Source of the DNA: Paulownia fortunei
Lineage: Eukaryota > Streptophyta > Magnoliopsida > Lamiales > Paulowniaceae
Length of the DNA stretch: 64,000 bases
Direction of reading: 5' to 3'
NCBI GenBank assembly: GCA_019321725.1
Contig: CM033110.1
Location: 3,093,278 to 3,157,277 of the forward strand
Under the pieces are notes generated by a model. The model made no database searches. It was not told the origin of the DNA and worked only from the letters and a program-made list of their open reading frames with translations. The position numbers were made by a program, and so were the translations under genes. Positions 1 to 12,581 of the stretch are shown one piece after another. Positions within the stretch are counted from its first letter, which is position 1. Every line of letters starts with the position of its first letter.

Positions 1-480
1 GCATATATACTCCCAATCCACCTGAGAAAATATGAGGCATATGTTTCAATCGCTCCTCCCAAGGTAGGGTGCGAGACTTTTGTAGTGTTTGTACATCTTA
101 TGGCGGTTGTCTCTGTATCGAGCACTCATCAGCCTATCGGTGTCTTTCTTAACTGACTCTGGTCCTGTACCAAAGTCTATAGTAAACATAGCCTACAAAA
201 AAAATATATTAACATTTAATATATCAAAGAGAAAGTAAACTAATAAATAAGATAGTTAATTATACTAACCGACAATCGATCAAATATGGGCCTCTTTTGC
301 TCATCTGTAATGTGCCTTCAATCAACAGCTTGTAATGGTGCAAATTTCCTCACTACTGCACCAAGCTCTGTCATAAATGATGATACATGTTGCCCTGTAG
401 AACGGCCATCAGATTTGCAAAATATAACTAACGTCTGAGTTTGTCACCATATGTGGCTCTCGTATCTCGATGTTGCCTCT
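1..480 (-). pseudogene. Transposase_24/PTTA-like CACTA accessory protein remnant
   Basis: Minus-strand fragments read MFTIDFGTGPESVKKD near 135-190 and DGRSTGQHVSSFMTELGAV near 350-410. These resemble the plant En/Spm Transposase_24 (PF03004) domain, in which a D-G-R-x-x-G-Q...F segment is characteristic. Such proteins are encoded beside TNP2 in plant CACTA elements and are thought to help bind the element ends. The frame has stops and shifts and the piece is cut by the window edge. The same segment recurs at 40.56-41.0 kb. I see no intact start, stop or splice set. Confidence 0.6.
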
Positions 481-1099
481 GTCTAGAAGTTGCAACAGTA
501 AAAAATATGTTAGATTACTGTTTAATATAATTATTAAATAATAATAATATAAAACAAATTAAAAAACAAAACAAACCATCGAATGTACCCTCCTCCATCG
601 GAATGTCAGAAATAGCTTGATTAATAACGGGTTACTCCTCAATCCTTTTAGGAGGCATACCTATAAAAAAACAAACATGTGGTTAAATAGATAATATAAA
701 TAAGATTATTTATGAACTTTACTAACAAATTAGTAATAAAATTAATTTATTTAAAATTCTTACTGTAAGCAGAACTCGAAGGAGTTACTATAGTAAAGAG
801 TGGCTAGAGGGTACAAACAACTGCTAGCGAATAACTGGAAAAATAATAATTAGTAAACACAAACAAAAGATGTAAATATCAGGATTGAAATAATAATTAT
901 TAACATTCATAATTAACAATAATAAAGGAATAATAAAGTTAGAGATAAAATAAATAATAAAATAATTCAAAACAAGGAAACCAAACATGCGTATTGGATT
1001 TCTATTATTTTCTTATGAGAAGTTTATAATGTCATAGTATAAATACGTAATAAAATAAAGTAAAATAAAAGTTGATAATTCATACCATTAGTCACTACC

Positions 1100-4000
1100 A
1101 TCATCAGACATTTGCTCTTCTCCCTCACTATCTAACTGAGTGTATTCGTTTTCATCATTAATAAAATTATGCATGTTCTTAGAGAAACTTGCTTGTGTAT
1201 CAACAATTCTATATGTTGAGGTTGAATGTCTAGTCTGTAAAGATCTAAAATTTCTAAATCTTCACGAACACTTAACTTATCTCATTTGATGAAATCTTTT
1301 TATTAGGCTCATTATTGAATGAACTTTCAAATTCATGTTCCTCGCTATTTTCATCTTCCTTTTCAGTTACTTCTTATATTTCTCGATGTTGCACCTTTTG
1401 TACAACTTTCCATCTTCCTCCATGCTTTATATCATCCAAGTAACAAACTTGTCTTGCCTGAGTTACCAAAATGAATGGATCATTCTCGTACCATGTCTTA
1501 GATATATCAATACATGTTAGACCGAACTCTTGCACAACTGATTTCTTTTTGGGGTTACACTGGAACCAATCATACTAAAATAAATGTATCTTATATCCAA
1601 ACGTGTAAAAAATTAAAACAACATCCTTTAAAACTCCAAAAAAATCTAAGTTATCGCCTTCGTCAGATGATGGTACACTAACCCCACTATTTTGAGTAGT
1701 CCGATGAATATCACGAGATAGTGTATGGTATCGAACACCATTAACAATACAAGCATCATATAGTCGAATTTCAACATCAGGTGCCAATGCTAGAGAGTAT
1801 AGTTCATCTATAGCCTTCGAATTTTTTTGATTTCTTAGCTTAATCATTTTGTCCCTAAACCACTATAGAAATTGCTCCTCATGACATTGTAGAATGCAGG
1901 AAAAAGGATTTCTTGATGAAAGAATTTACAAATGTTCACTGCACATAAATATATATAACTATTACGAACTCAATCAACATTACAAAAAAAAAAGAATATA
2001 ATTTGAAATCTTACTTTCTATATTGGTTGACTTCCTTACAATTATTTAGAACATACCAATGTGCTTTCTTATGTAAAGCAAGAGACAATTTATGATTTCG
2101 TTGGCTACCTATCACTCTTACTTGTTGATTGAAAACACTTAGGGTTAATAAAATGGGTTGACTAGCATCTTTGTTACATTCCGATCTAGTAAATCTTATT
2201 TCAATTTGGCTCATATACAAAGATAAGAAAGTCAATGCTTCATTCACAATATATTCATCTGCAATAGATCCTCTGGTCTTGCCATATTGCGAACATACTT
2301 CTTGAGTGTTCCAAATACCTTTCAAATGGGTACATCCATTGTGATGAAAAAGATCTAGCCAATATGGCCTCGCAAGGTAAATGAACTGCCAAGTGAACCA
2401 TAATGTCAAAAAATGCAGGAGGAAATATTTGTTCCATCTTACACAAAATGAATATTATGTCCTCCTCCATTTTTCTCAAGTCTGCAACATGTAAAGTCTT
2501 GAAGTGATTTTTTTGAAAAAGTCACATAGCTCAACAATTGTGCCACACATATTCTTTGGCAAAAACTTCCTTATGGCGATTGGAAGTAATCTTTATAAAA
2601 GGACATGACAGTTATATGTCTTCAAGCCATATAATTTTCCATCATTCACATTCATATTCATTTAGATATTTTCGGCATAACCATTGGGGAACTTAACAGA
2701 TTTTAAAAACCGACAAAATTCACGCCTTTCTTCCAAAGTGAATGTGTAACTTGCATGTGGCTTACTGACTCTGTCCCCAGTCTTCTTCAGATGCAATTCA
2801 CTCTTATACCCATATCTTGCATGTCTAACCGAGCTTTGACTGTGTCCTTCGACTTTCCATCTATACTCAACAATGTGCTAACCAGAGCATCACAAATATT
2901 CTTTTTAATGTGCATAACATCCAGATTATGCCTCAACTTCAAGTCTGACCAATACTCTAACTTAAAGAAAATTAACTTTTTAATCCAATTCGTATCACCA
3001 ACTGACCGTCTTCTTTTGCCGATTACTGTAGGATCTTTACCAAAGGCCACTTCAGGCAGCGCATCTAACTGAGTTAAAATTTGACTACCACTAAAGGTTC
3101 ATGGTGGACTTTCACTTTCAAACTTCCCATTGAGCTCTTATTTTTACACCATGAGTGTTTATCATATAGAAACCGACGATGGCATGTGTAACATATTTTA
3201 TTGTGCAATTTTTGACTCACAGTATCTTCAAGACATATAGAACATGCATTATAACCCTTAGTACTCCACCCAAACACTGTCTCATATGGTGGGAAGTCAT
3301 GAATTATCCATATAATAGCAACACATAATCAAAATATTCATTTTGTAGTTGCATCATATGCTTCTATCCCCTCACTCCATAACTCATTCAATTCATTGAT
3401 TAAAGGATGCAAAAGTACACATCTATCTCTTTTTCAGGTGCCTTAGGACCAGGAATTAAAAGATACGCAATCATGTACGATGGTTTCATCATTTTTCATG
3501 GGGGCAAATTATACGGCACAAGTAAAACTGGCCACATACTATAAGCATTTAACATGTTTTCAAATATATTAAAACCATCAGTTGTCAATCTCAAACGAAC
3601 ATTTCTAGGATTATCTGCAAATATTTCATGCAATTTGTCAAACTCTTTCCATGCTTCAGCATCAGTTGGATGTCTCAATACCCTATCTGTTTCAACCTTT
3701 TTTTCTTTATGCCATCTCATATCTCTTGTTATATATTTTGACAAAACCAACCGCTTCAGTCTTGCCTTCAAAGAAAAATATCAAAGGATTTTTTAAGGGA
3801 TTTTTTTCTTGTTTACCTCATCATGCTTAAATCGGGACTCCTTACATGTCGAACATGTATCTTTGCACTCGTGTTCATCCCAAAATAAGATGCAATCATT
3901 TTTACAAGCATGTATAGTTTCATACCCTAACTCTCTTAATATTTTCTTAACTTATTAAATGACTTATTGCTCCAACCATTCAACATCTTCACATGTATTA

Positions 4001-4330
4001 ATTTCACTAAGAAATTAAATGCAAAAAAATTAGTACAACCAGAATATAACTCTCGTTGTACTTCTTCAAATATTGATATATAACTTTCTCCCAACTTCTC
4101 TGCACACGGGTTCTCATTATTATCCTCCCGTCGAACCCCACTACTACCAACAACTTCAACATCCCTTAAATCATTTGACATATCAAAGAAAGTATCATCT
4201 TCTTCGTCCACACTCACATGCTCAACTTCATTTATGGGATTCGTATCATCACTTGATGTAGTAACTTCTCCATGAAAAGTCTACACTTTGTATAACTTAC
4301 AAATCCCCCATCTATAAAGGTATCTTCGAA
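1100..4330 (-). pseudogene. TNP2-like CACTA transposase, broken into many frames
   Basis: Reading leftwards on the minus strand: an acidic N-terminal piece (4217-3936), a core piece with LTTDGFNIFENMLNAYSMWP (3771-3496), MFGWSTKGYNACSICLEDT (3277 down), a segment with MHIKKNICDALVSTLLSIDG (about 3050-2787), a DUF4218-like part with MVHLAVHLPCEAILA (2479-2011) and a DUF4216-like part with CIVNGVRYHTLSRD (1847-1575). This is the usual domain order of plant TNP2 transposases, which cut and paste CACTA elements in the nucleus. Stops and frameshifts separate every block. It is collinear with the copy at 41.8-45.1 kb but independently damaged. Confidence 0.85.
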
Positions 4331-5819
4331 CATAATCTAAATTAAATTGATATAAATTTTCCTACCTTCGACAAGGACAATGAATCTTCGATAACCCAAA
4401 GGTTGATATATAATTCTTTGTTATGTCTAAAAAATTATTTAAACCATTTATGTATTATGGAGCCACTCGATTCTGATTCATTATCCAATTTCAATCCATA
4501 ATTTTACGACATATTGATGATAGTAATTAGATAACTGATTTCAAAGCATTAATGTTCATTAATGGCATGTATTGCTCCCACTTCTTTTTTCACTCTTTAG
4601 TAAGGGCCTTATCCATTCAAGAACGTGCACTTATTTATGATTTTATAAGTATGTCCACTTTGTTTCATGCACATAAAAATTTTGGCAGTATCTCTCCCTA
4701 GTTCTCCAAGTACACATATTACAGTGTACCGAAGAATAAAGGGAGATACGAACCAAAATAGTTAATCACGTACATGAGATAAATAGCATACTAATAGAAC
4801 CACAGTTAAATACACGTTCTCAAACTGTCCAAAGTGGACAATTCAGAATTTAATATCAAATTTTAAAATCATTCAAGATTTTAAAATTTTTTGATACTAA
4901 ATTCCAATCGGGGTCTAAGTTTTGCGAATGCATATGCAAAACCAAAAAATGTACTACAAATAACTATATATTTAAAATAAAACAAGATTATAGTTGCAAA
5001 TAAATCCAACAGAGGAGTCTTACTACCCGTGGAAGCTTCAAATTAAGAGAGTCTTACTACCTTAATATTTATATATGTAATGAAAAAAGGTACATATTGC
5101 TTAATCATTGTGTGAAAAACTATAACAATTGCAAGAAAATTAACAACACTATATATAAGCATGCAAATATAATAAATTAACTTTGAACTGACATTGAAAT
5201 AACAATCTCCCCCTCTTCTATACCATTATAGTTTTCCTAAACTGAAAACCAATATTTTTCTTTAAATGTGAAAGATTTTATCCATTTAATTGAAGTCCTC
5301 GTTAACTCCAGTAGAATTAGTTTTAAATTCATCCTCAAGCAATGGTTACAGTTTAAAATTCATTATGCACTTACATCTGAAAGAATTATGCAATAGCAAC
5401 ATAGATATTTGTCACTAAAGTATAAAACGGCTCCAATTGAAAACATAAACAACTTAAGCATTTCTGACAAATTTTACGTCAATGCAATTAAGGATTTTAA
5501 TTTTCAAATAATCATAGCTTGAACACTTCAATTAAATGGCACCCCAAATTTTAATTTTTAGTTGGAGTACGAAAAATTGCTATTTTTTTTCCTGATAAAT
5601 ATAATATTATGAGTTTTTGTCATAATTTTGAATTGAATCAAGATGCTAATCTTTTGAAGCACTCAAAAAAGCAAATAAATTATTAGCAGAAAAATAAATA
5701 AATAATAAAATTTATTATAATACCAGATGGTGGCAGCATAGGAAGGTGGCATACCAGATGGTGGCAGCTCGCGGTGGCTGCTCGCAGCGGTGGTGGCAGC
5801 TGTGGAAGAGGATAGATGT

Positions 5820-6040
5820 GGCGGAGCAGAAGTTCTGGCTGTGGAGAAAGGTGATGTACCAGGCGATTGCTGCACGGGGCAATGGTAGTGGCGGTGGAAG
5901 AGCACGAAGGCGGCGAAGCAGGGGTCAATGAGTCGTGGCTGTAGGAGCGACGGTAGCAGCCGAGAAAAGTGTTGTACTAGGTGGCTGCTGCACAGGGCAG
6001 TGGCAGTGGTAGTGGCAATGGAAGATTACAAAGGCGGTGA
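5820..6040. repeat. G-rich imperfect tandem repeat, period about 120 bp, in the 5' region of CACTA-1
   Basis: Two imperfect copies start near 5851 (GTGATGTACC) and 5971 (GTTGTACTAG). Each continues into GCTGCACRGGGCARTGG and a GGCGGTG-rich stretch. The region is purine/G-rich on the plus strand and much richer in GC than its surroundings. It lies between the transposase remnant and the subterminal repeats, so it probably corresponds to the element's promoter or leader. The open frames here look like by-products of composition. Confidence 0.6.
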
Positions 6041-6139
6041 CGCGTGAAGGAGAGATAGAGAGAGGAGAAAGAAAGAGAGAAGGATTTTCAATCGGGGTAG
6101 AAAGAAAAAAGGGAGAAGATAAAACCCAATATGGTAGCG

Positions 6140-6606
6140 ACTAAATAAATGCACGTCGTCGCTAACATGCAACATATTTGTTAAAAACAAAAACTAAATG
6201 ACACTTAGTGATGACATGTAAAATGTCGTCGCTAACATGTATGTTAGTAACGCATTTTTCGCAGGGCGTCGCTAATATATTTGTTTAAAAATAAAAATTA
6301 AATGAACCTTAGCGACGACATGTGAAACGTCATTGCTAACGTTGGCACTTAGCGACGATAACTTCAAAATATCATCGCTAAGACAAGAAAAATTCAAAAA
6401 AATAAAAATTAAATTACTTTTAGCGACATTAATAGGAATGTCGTCGCTAAGTTTCAAAAAAACTTAGTGACGGAATATGAAAATCATCGCAAAATGATAC
6501 GAAAAAAAAAATTAACTTTAGCGATGAAATTTAATATCGTCGTCTCTAAAATAAGAAAATAAATATAAATTTATATGTTTTTTAAAGTTAGCGATGATAT
6601 CTGTAA
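6140..6606. repeat. Subterminal palindromic repeats of CACTA-1
   Basis: Many short inverted motifs of the form TTAGCGACGACAT...CGTCGCTAA recur every 40-60 bp (for example 6203-6240, 6310-6345, 6420-6455). In CACTA elements such arrays bind transposase near each end. The array stops at about 6606 without a recognisable terminal CTGTAGTG, so the last bases of the element have been lost. Confidence 0.8.
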
Positions 6607-7017
6607 TATCCAATCCTCACACTACTCACTTTGCCAATATGATGCATGCATTACGTGCTAATTTTATATGCTACTTGCATTTCTATTGACATTGCATATT
6701 TATTTTATTTTATACGACATTCTAGAATATTAAACTTAATTCTGAAACTTTTGCACGATATTAGTTATTGAATTTTCTAATCCAAGTAGTTGATTTTATA
6801 TTGAAATAAGAAGAAAATGAGGTTGATCAATATTGGATGTCGATGAGATATATAGGTTATAATTTTGGAGGTATTAAAATTGTTACTAGTAAGCTTATAC
6901 GGTTTGATTCGATTTCATCCAGGTATTTCAAAAGTATATATGGGTAAATTGCATATTTTGGACATTGGACATGAGATACTATAATTGAAAGGTGATATTA
7001 CAATCATTATAGTAGAA
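6607..7017. other. AT-rich spacer, no gene seen
   Basis: No credible coding frame. It joins the eroded end of CACTA-1 to the first copy of the array flank repeat. Confidence 0.5.
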
Positions 7018-7786
7018 AGTGAGAACTACTAGAAGGTATTTTGGAGAGTGTCTAGTGGTGTGGATGTCAGACATTTAAATAGCGACTGGACTTAGGTCCA
7101 TATATTGTTTAGAGCATGACAAACCCAAATTTAGTGAGAGCTCTATCATATCTTATATTTATACTACAAGTGATTGAATGGATCCATGCTTCTATACTGT
7201 GTAAGCTCATATTATCTTTGGTACCCTTTGAAACTTTAAATCATGTCATGAAGTGTAAGTTTGATGATGCTACTTTAGTATGTTATCCAATGACCATAGA
7301 TAATTTCGTATGCGAAGCATGTCTTGAAAAGCTGTCAAAACCAAGCTGATTGACATGAGAGACCTAGAAGAAATAAGTTGGTAGCCCACTTATGTTCTAC
7401 GGTTCAAACCCTGATTAATTGTGTTGAATTAAGTATGCCTAGCCATAAATATAAATACATAGTTGAGAGAGTCAAACATGTTTTACTTACTTTTTTTTGA
7501 GGAATCTAGGGATGCTTGATTTGGTGGGACCAAATGATATAAGGTGCACAACAATCTATTGAATTGTCTCACCTATTGTTTCTCATAAAGAGAAGGATGT
7601 GAAATTGTACATGGATAAGATTCAAAAAAATTGAGCTAAATATATATGAATGAGAGATGTTGGAAATTGAGTGAGTTTTGAACCCATCACCCAATAGGCA
7701 TTTATATTTGAATTGGATTGTAATACTACAATATGGTTGGAATTCAAATTTTAATTCTACTTAAAAAATTTCATTTTCTAGGAATA

Positions 7787-7807
7787 TATATATATATATA
7801 TATATAT
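7787..7807. repeat. (TA)n microsatellite
   Basis: Uninterrupted TA dinucleotides inside the copy 0 flank repeat. The corresponding place in the 20.82 kb copy is a TATG/TGTG run, so the tract has diverged between copies. Confidence 0.9.
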
Positions 7808-7899
7808 TAAATCCCTATCCTGAATTGCTCTTTCAAAGATTCTTTCCAAACTTTTCTCTCCACTCCTCTCCTAAAAGTTTTCAACATGATTTTTTCCTA

Positions 7900-7971
7900 G
7901 GGCATCACCAAGAGTCAATGGATTTGAGGGTGTAAGGGCATCACCAAGAGTCAATGGATTTGAGGGTGTAA
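7900..7971. repeat. Perfect 36-bp tandem duplication
   Basis: A 36-bp unit starting GGGCATCACCAAGAGTCAAT occurs twice, head to tail and identical (7900-7935, 7936-7971). The copies at 11.97 and 20.93 kb have the unit once, so the duplication is recent and specific to this unit. Confidence 0.9.
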
Positions 7972-8466
7972 AAGTCCACCTCCCCGACTAAGGCTATATT
8001 TTTGGTTCGATCAAAACGAAACTCATCGGCGAGCTTAATTTGGAATTTGTGGATTGACAATTTTTTATGTGTATAGGTATACATGATCCACTCTCAATTA
8101 TATAAATTTGCATGATATGCAAAATATTATTTTTTTATTTTCCAACATATACAATATGCTCTCACATTTTATAGGATCAAATTAAAATAGATCAAATTAT
8201 GGACTAAAATTCATTGTTTTGCTGTCATGAGATTCTTGTGTAATGAAATTGTAGTAATTCTTGATCACCAAGAGAAACATCATGGATTTGAATATTAACT
8301 GGGAATCTGGGATTGAATATGGCATAATAATGACACCACAATACAATCTCCCACAACTGCATGTAAATATATATCAAAGAAAATCAAGTCTATGAAAACA
8401 CAAACTACAATACCAGGAGAGCGAATATAGTGGGGGGAGTTAGTACAAGCACGAATAAATAAAAAA

Positions 8467-8916
8467 TCAGGAAATAAATATTGAATGAAAATGGAGAATG
8501 GAATAATGCTGGCATATCATCTTAAGAACTAGTTTGAGTGAGGGGGGTGAGAGAAAAGGAAAAGAAGGCATCGTAGTTGGAATTGAAGGGATAGTGGGCA
8601 CTGAAGTGGCGGGCAGTGGAGGCAGTGCCGCATTTGGGATGGTGGGCATGGTGGTCGGCAATGGCAGCAATATGGGCTTTGGTAGCTGAGATGGATTACT
8701 CGGTAGAGTTGGCAAAGGAGTGCTTGGCAGTGGTGGTAGTGTGGCGGTGGGCAGGTTTGGCACGGCGGGCAGTGGTGGCAGTGTGGCCTTAGGCAGTGGT
8801 GGAATTGTCGGCAATGCTGGCTGAGTAGTCTGCAATAGGTTGCGCGCCGCCCAACTTGCATGGATGCAAGAGAGTGAGATAGCCATGATTAAAGATACAA
8901 TAAAGTGAAACTTAGA
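8467..8916 (-). pseudogene. Proline/leucine-rich secreted protein gene, copy 1 (start lost, stop shifted)
   Basis: The body matches the intact copies at 16.9 and 37.6 kb: signal-peptide core, AARNLLQ, then a LPPLP/TIP-rich chain. The region aligned with the start codon has lost the ATGGC bases. Codons for SKFHFIVSLI remain in frame (8887-8916) but the first ATG left is at 8886, which truncates the signal peptide. Near the end a one-base change replaces the usual SPPPSN-stop, so the frame runs past the ancestral stop (8529-8531) to 8467 with an unrelated tail. The TATA box is also altered (TATAAGTA). Together these suggest a decaying gene. A short protein starting MAISLSCIHASWAARNLLQ could still be made in principle. 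Confidence 0.75.
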
Positions 8917-8983
8917 GATGGATTTCAGAGTTCAAAGAGACAATTGTGATGTGTTTTGATTTAGAATCAAAATTTGGGTCACA

Positions 8984-8991
8984 TACTTATA
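8984..8991 (-). promoter_or_regulatory. Mutated TATA box of copy 1
   Basis: The minus-strand reading is TATAAGTA, where copies 2-4 have TATAAATA in the same flanking sequence (CCCATC before it, TGTGACCC-like after it). Confidence 0.6.
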
Positions 8992-9429
8992 GATGGGAAA
9001 GTGATGAAGAGTCTTTAGTCAGATTGGATGTAGTTTGGGTAGGTTTGATGAGGAACTTTTTAGGTTTACTTCTCAGGATCAAAGTTAGACCGACTTATAA
9101 AATATTATTAGCCTATTATGCAAATCATAGGCTAGGTGTCCAATCTGTACTTGTGCAGTTGTAACTCATTTTAGAAAGACAATTAGATGTGTGCAAAGGT
9201 GCATATATATTGTCCAATCAATTCGATCCATTGATAGGCTATTCAAACGTATCCTTTGTTACCGAACTTCATAATTCAAGTTTAAACTTAAATAATTATG
9301 TTTAATATGAATTTTAATTTATTTAGCATAGATTAATATTTTTGTAAATTAATTTCCCTTTTGGATAGCTCATAACCAATAACTCATATGTAATCTGATT
9401 AATTTTTTATATTTCTCATATGTAAAAAA

Positions 9430-11060
9430 CAAGAAAATCTATCTAGATGTCCACATGAATTCTAGAAGTGGGGCAAGAGCACAAGTGGTTTTGTCTCAAA
9501 ATGCCCAAGAAGCATTGCCCTTGTAACCAAAAACCCACCACTTGGATAGCAATTAGCCAAAGCAATTTGATTCTATGTAGGCATCAAGTTTTTCAAGTCC
9601 TTGCACCCCAAGAAAAAGCTACAAGTTCTCATTGGGAAACCATCCTAAACTTCCCCCCACCCCAGTTTGGCTCACTAAACTGGTTTCACCATCATACCTT
9701 TGTTGAGCATCATCTTAAGAGATGAACTTTTGAAAATTAAAAGCAACCATCTCTCAGCCTCTCATTTCTATTAGGACGGATGCATTCCACTAAAGCCATT
9801 ACCCTCGCTCTCGAAACCAGGTAATTTTGTATTTGCTTCATCTTATACTATGTACCATAAGAGTGTGACAAAGTTCTTTTTTTTACATATGTGTTTGTTT
9901 TGGGCATCGATAGAGGAGAACTAAATGCCACATCTGAAACTCAAACTCCATACTTGGCATTCATGTATCTACTTCAACATAAACGATTGATCATATTGAT
10001 TTTATTATCTGAAGCAACGATACCACAATAGATATTAGATTGACTAGTCTTTGACGACTTTCCTTCTTCATATTTCTTAGTAAACTAAGTAAAGAGGGAA
10101 AACCACCTAATCAACTCAATGCATCGCAGGTCCCTACTATACTAGGTTGCCATCCTGAGAAAAAAAAAGTGGTGTGGACAAAAAAGAGTTTGTACACCTT
10201 CCTTCTATCAACGGAACTAGGAATAAGGGAAAAAAAATATATAGTCTCGGCCAAACATTTGTTCTTAGTTAAAAGAGATGCCTTAAAATGGAAGAAAAAA
10301 AAATGCTAGCTAGTATTATTTATGAAAGTGCTATAAAAAGTTTGATATATACACTATATGTATATCAACTATTCATGGGCGTAGCAATTAGATTATTGGT
10401 GAGTGGATATCAAAGTGATCCTTAATGAAAATATTGCAATGTAGTCAATATGATATTTAGATATCTTAATAGAGTGGTTTAAGATTAATTAGAGGCTGTC
10501 TAGTTAAGTAATACATCTTGAAAGGATGAGCATTGTGGTGAATATTTGTAATGTTGTTATTATCTTTTTCATAATAGAGCCCCTTTGATGTATGCTTTGA
10601 GAGTTGAGTATTGTTGAAGCGCATCATTAAATTATTCGCCAACATATTCTTATGAGTGACGTGATCATTTCTCCCTTTTACTGAGCCTTTGAATGAAGAT
10701 ATGTTTCAATGACACGTAAGTAGTATGTGATTGCATAAAATGTGATTCATGTGCCTCATGAGAATATGTTATGATTAATGAGATATGTTTAGAATTCTTA
10801 TATGTGATTGATACTGAATTTTGTGAGATGTGAAATGTCACTTAGCTTTAATTAACCCTATTACAAAGGTAATTGCCCTATTACTATGATAATGAGTAGG
10901 ATAAGACTTAAGAATCATATAGCATAAATGAGGTTTGTGAATGGCCATCTTTGCGCTTAAAGTACAGATAAAGGTTAATATGCATGAGTAGAGTCACCTT
11001 AGCTTGGAGGCTAAGATGAGATCATGTGAAGTATGTCTAACTTCATAACAAGTCTATTAA
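9430..11060. repeat. Array upstream repeat, unit 1
   Basis: It aligns with 17940-19990, for example AAATGCCACWTCT near 9930 and 18870, CTTGGCATTCA near 9951 and 18907, and GGTTGCCATSYTGAGAA near 10144 and 19095. Both lie to the right (upstream) of a proline-rich gene. I find no reading frame conserved between the two copies, so it is probably non-coding duplicated DNA. Confidence 0.75.
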
Positions 11061-11065
11061 TAGCT

Positions 11066-12270
11066 AAATGTGAGAACTACTAGAAGGTACTTTGGAGAGT
11101 GATTGTCTGGTGGTGTGGATGTCAGACACTTAGATAGTAATTTGATTTATATTCATATGATGTTCAGAGCATGACATGCCTAAATTGATGTCATAGCATA
11201 AGTTCATATTACATGTGCTTTAAGTCAACCTTCTATTGAAAATGATTGAATGGATCCTTACTTCGTCATCGTGTAAACCCATATTATTTCTTGTACCTTT
11301 TGAGACTCTGGACCATATCATGAAGTGTAAGTTTAATAACTCTACTTTAACATGTTATCCAATGACCATGAATGACTTAGTCTATCAGAGCATGTCTGGA
11401 AAAACTGTCAAGATTAAGCTGATTGACTTGAGAGATTGCGATAGAACAAAGTTGGTGACACATTTAGGTTTTATGGTTCATGAGCATAGATACATATTTG
11501 AGAGAGTCGAGCGTACTCTAATTATTTTTATTGAAAGATCTGGAGATGTTTGATTTGATGTGACCATAAAATTTGTGGTACACATCGTGCTATTAAGTTG
11601 TTGGATTATGTTAGTTTACTGACGATTTAATATAACTCTCCTCGCCTATCGTTTCTCACTTGTTTGTATACCTCATTTTATTTCTTGTATGAAAGGAAGA
11701 ATGTGAGATTAAAGAAAAATACGAGAATAAGATTCGAGGAGATTGCATTAAACATGTATTAGTGAGAGATGTTAGAAGTTGGGTTGGAGTTTAGACCATT
11801 GACCTAATTAATATTTATATTTGAGTAGGATTTTAACTCTGTAATTTAATTGGAATTAAAATTTTAATTCAACTGGGAGTGATTGTTTAAGATAATTAAC
11901 GTGTTCTCTCAAAAAATCTCTCGTAAATTTTCTCTCTCATCTATCCTAAAATTTCTATCTACGATTTTCTCTTGAGCATCACCAAAACTCCATGAAACTA
12001 AGATGTATAAGCGTGTGAATAACTCTAACAGTTATTCACCACTGTGAATAAATGTGTAGTCAAGTTCAATTAAACTGAGGTTTGTAAGTGAGTTTGATTC
12101 GTAATATATAGATCGATAATTTTCATTGTGTGTAGATATATTCGATCCACTCTCAATTATGTCATTTTGCATGTAATGCATAATTTTATTTTTTTATTTT
12201 AGATACAATACACACCCACAGTCAAATCAAAATAGATCAAATTACAGCACGGAAATTTAATTTTTGCTAT
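11066..12270. repeat. Array flank repeat, unit 1
   Basis: Second copy of the 7018-8200 repeat. At 12090-12150 it is uninterrupted across the site that in unit 3 is occupied by a CACTA end, which gives an empty-site reference. It ends in the 3' flank of proline-rich copy 2. Confidence 0.75.
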
Positions 12271-12581
12271 CGATTTTTGTGCAATGAAAATATAATAGTT
12301 CTTGATCACAAAGGGAAACATCATTGATTTCCACACACAATGAATACTGGAAATTCTATTAACTTGGAATCTGGGATTGAATAGGGAATAACAATGACAA
12401 CACGAGCTCCCAAGACAGTACGTAAATATCTAACAAAGAAAATCAAGCCTATGAAGACACAAACAACAGTACCGCCTGGAGAAGAAAATATAGTGTGGAG
12501 CTAGTACAAGAAGGAAGAACATAAATTCAGGAAACAAATATTGAATGAAAATGGAGAATAGAATATTGCTGGCATCTCATC

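Larger units (their letters stand above)
1..6606 (-). mobile_element. CACTA-1: degenerate CACTA (En/Spm) DNA transposon, cut by the window edge
   Basis: The element reads on the minus strand. From right to left it holds palindromic subterminal repeats (6140-6606), a G-rich 5' region, TNP2-like transposase remnants (about 4330 to 1100) and a Transposase_24-like remnant that runs into the window edge. About 1-4930 is alignable to 40.6-45.7 kb, which belongs to a second CACTA copy. The CACTA terminus expected at the right end (CTGTAGTG on this strand) is not present near 6606, so that end is eroded. The other end lies outside the window. Every reading frame is interrupted, so the element is dead as a source of transposase. 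Family assignment is by protein resemblance and by the TAGCGACGA/TCGTCGCTA subterminal motif. Confidence 0.85.
7018..8200. repeat. Array flank repeat, copy 0
   Basis: This is alignable to 11066-12270 and 19993-21064. It opens with GAGAACTACTAGAAGGTA and later carries AGAGAGTCAAAC, AAATCCCTATC and TTGATCAC-type blocks. In each case it is followed to the right by the 3' flank of a proline-rich gene, so it is part of a large tandem segmental duplication. This copy is preceded by no gene, implying that an earlier unit was lost at the CACTA-1 side. Short frames in it are not conserved between copies. Confidence 0.75.

Noticed and set aside
5663..5931. Pro/Ser/Cys-rich frames on the minus strand and Gly/Arg-rich frame on the plus strand
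   Set aside because: Caused by the G-rich repeat of the CACTA-1 5' region. No domain and no counterpart in CACTA-2.
8529..8861. Cys/His-rich reading frames overlapping each proline-rich gene (also 12527-12901, 16861-17235, 37629-37976)
   Set aside because: They are the alternative frame of the CCN-rich repeats, have no consistent start, and lie entirely within the proline-rich genes. Conservation follows from the main frame.
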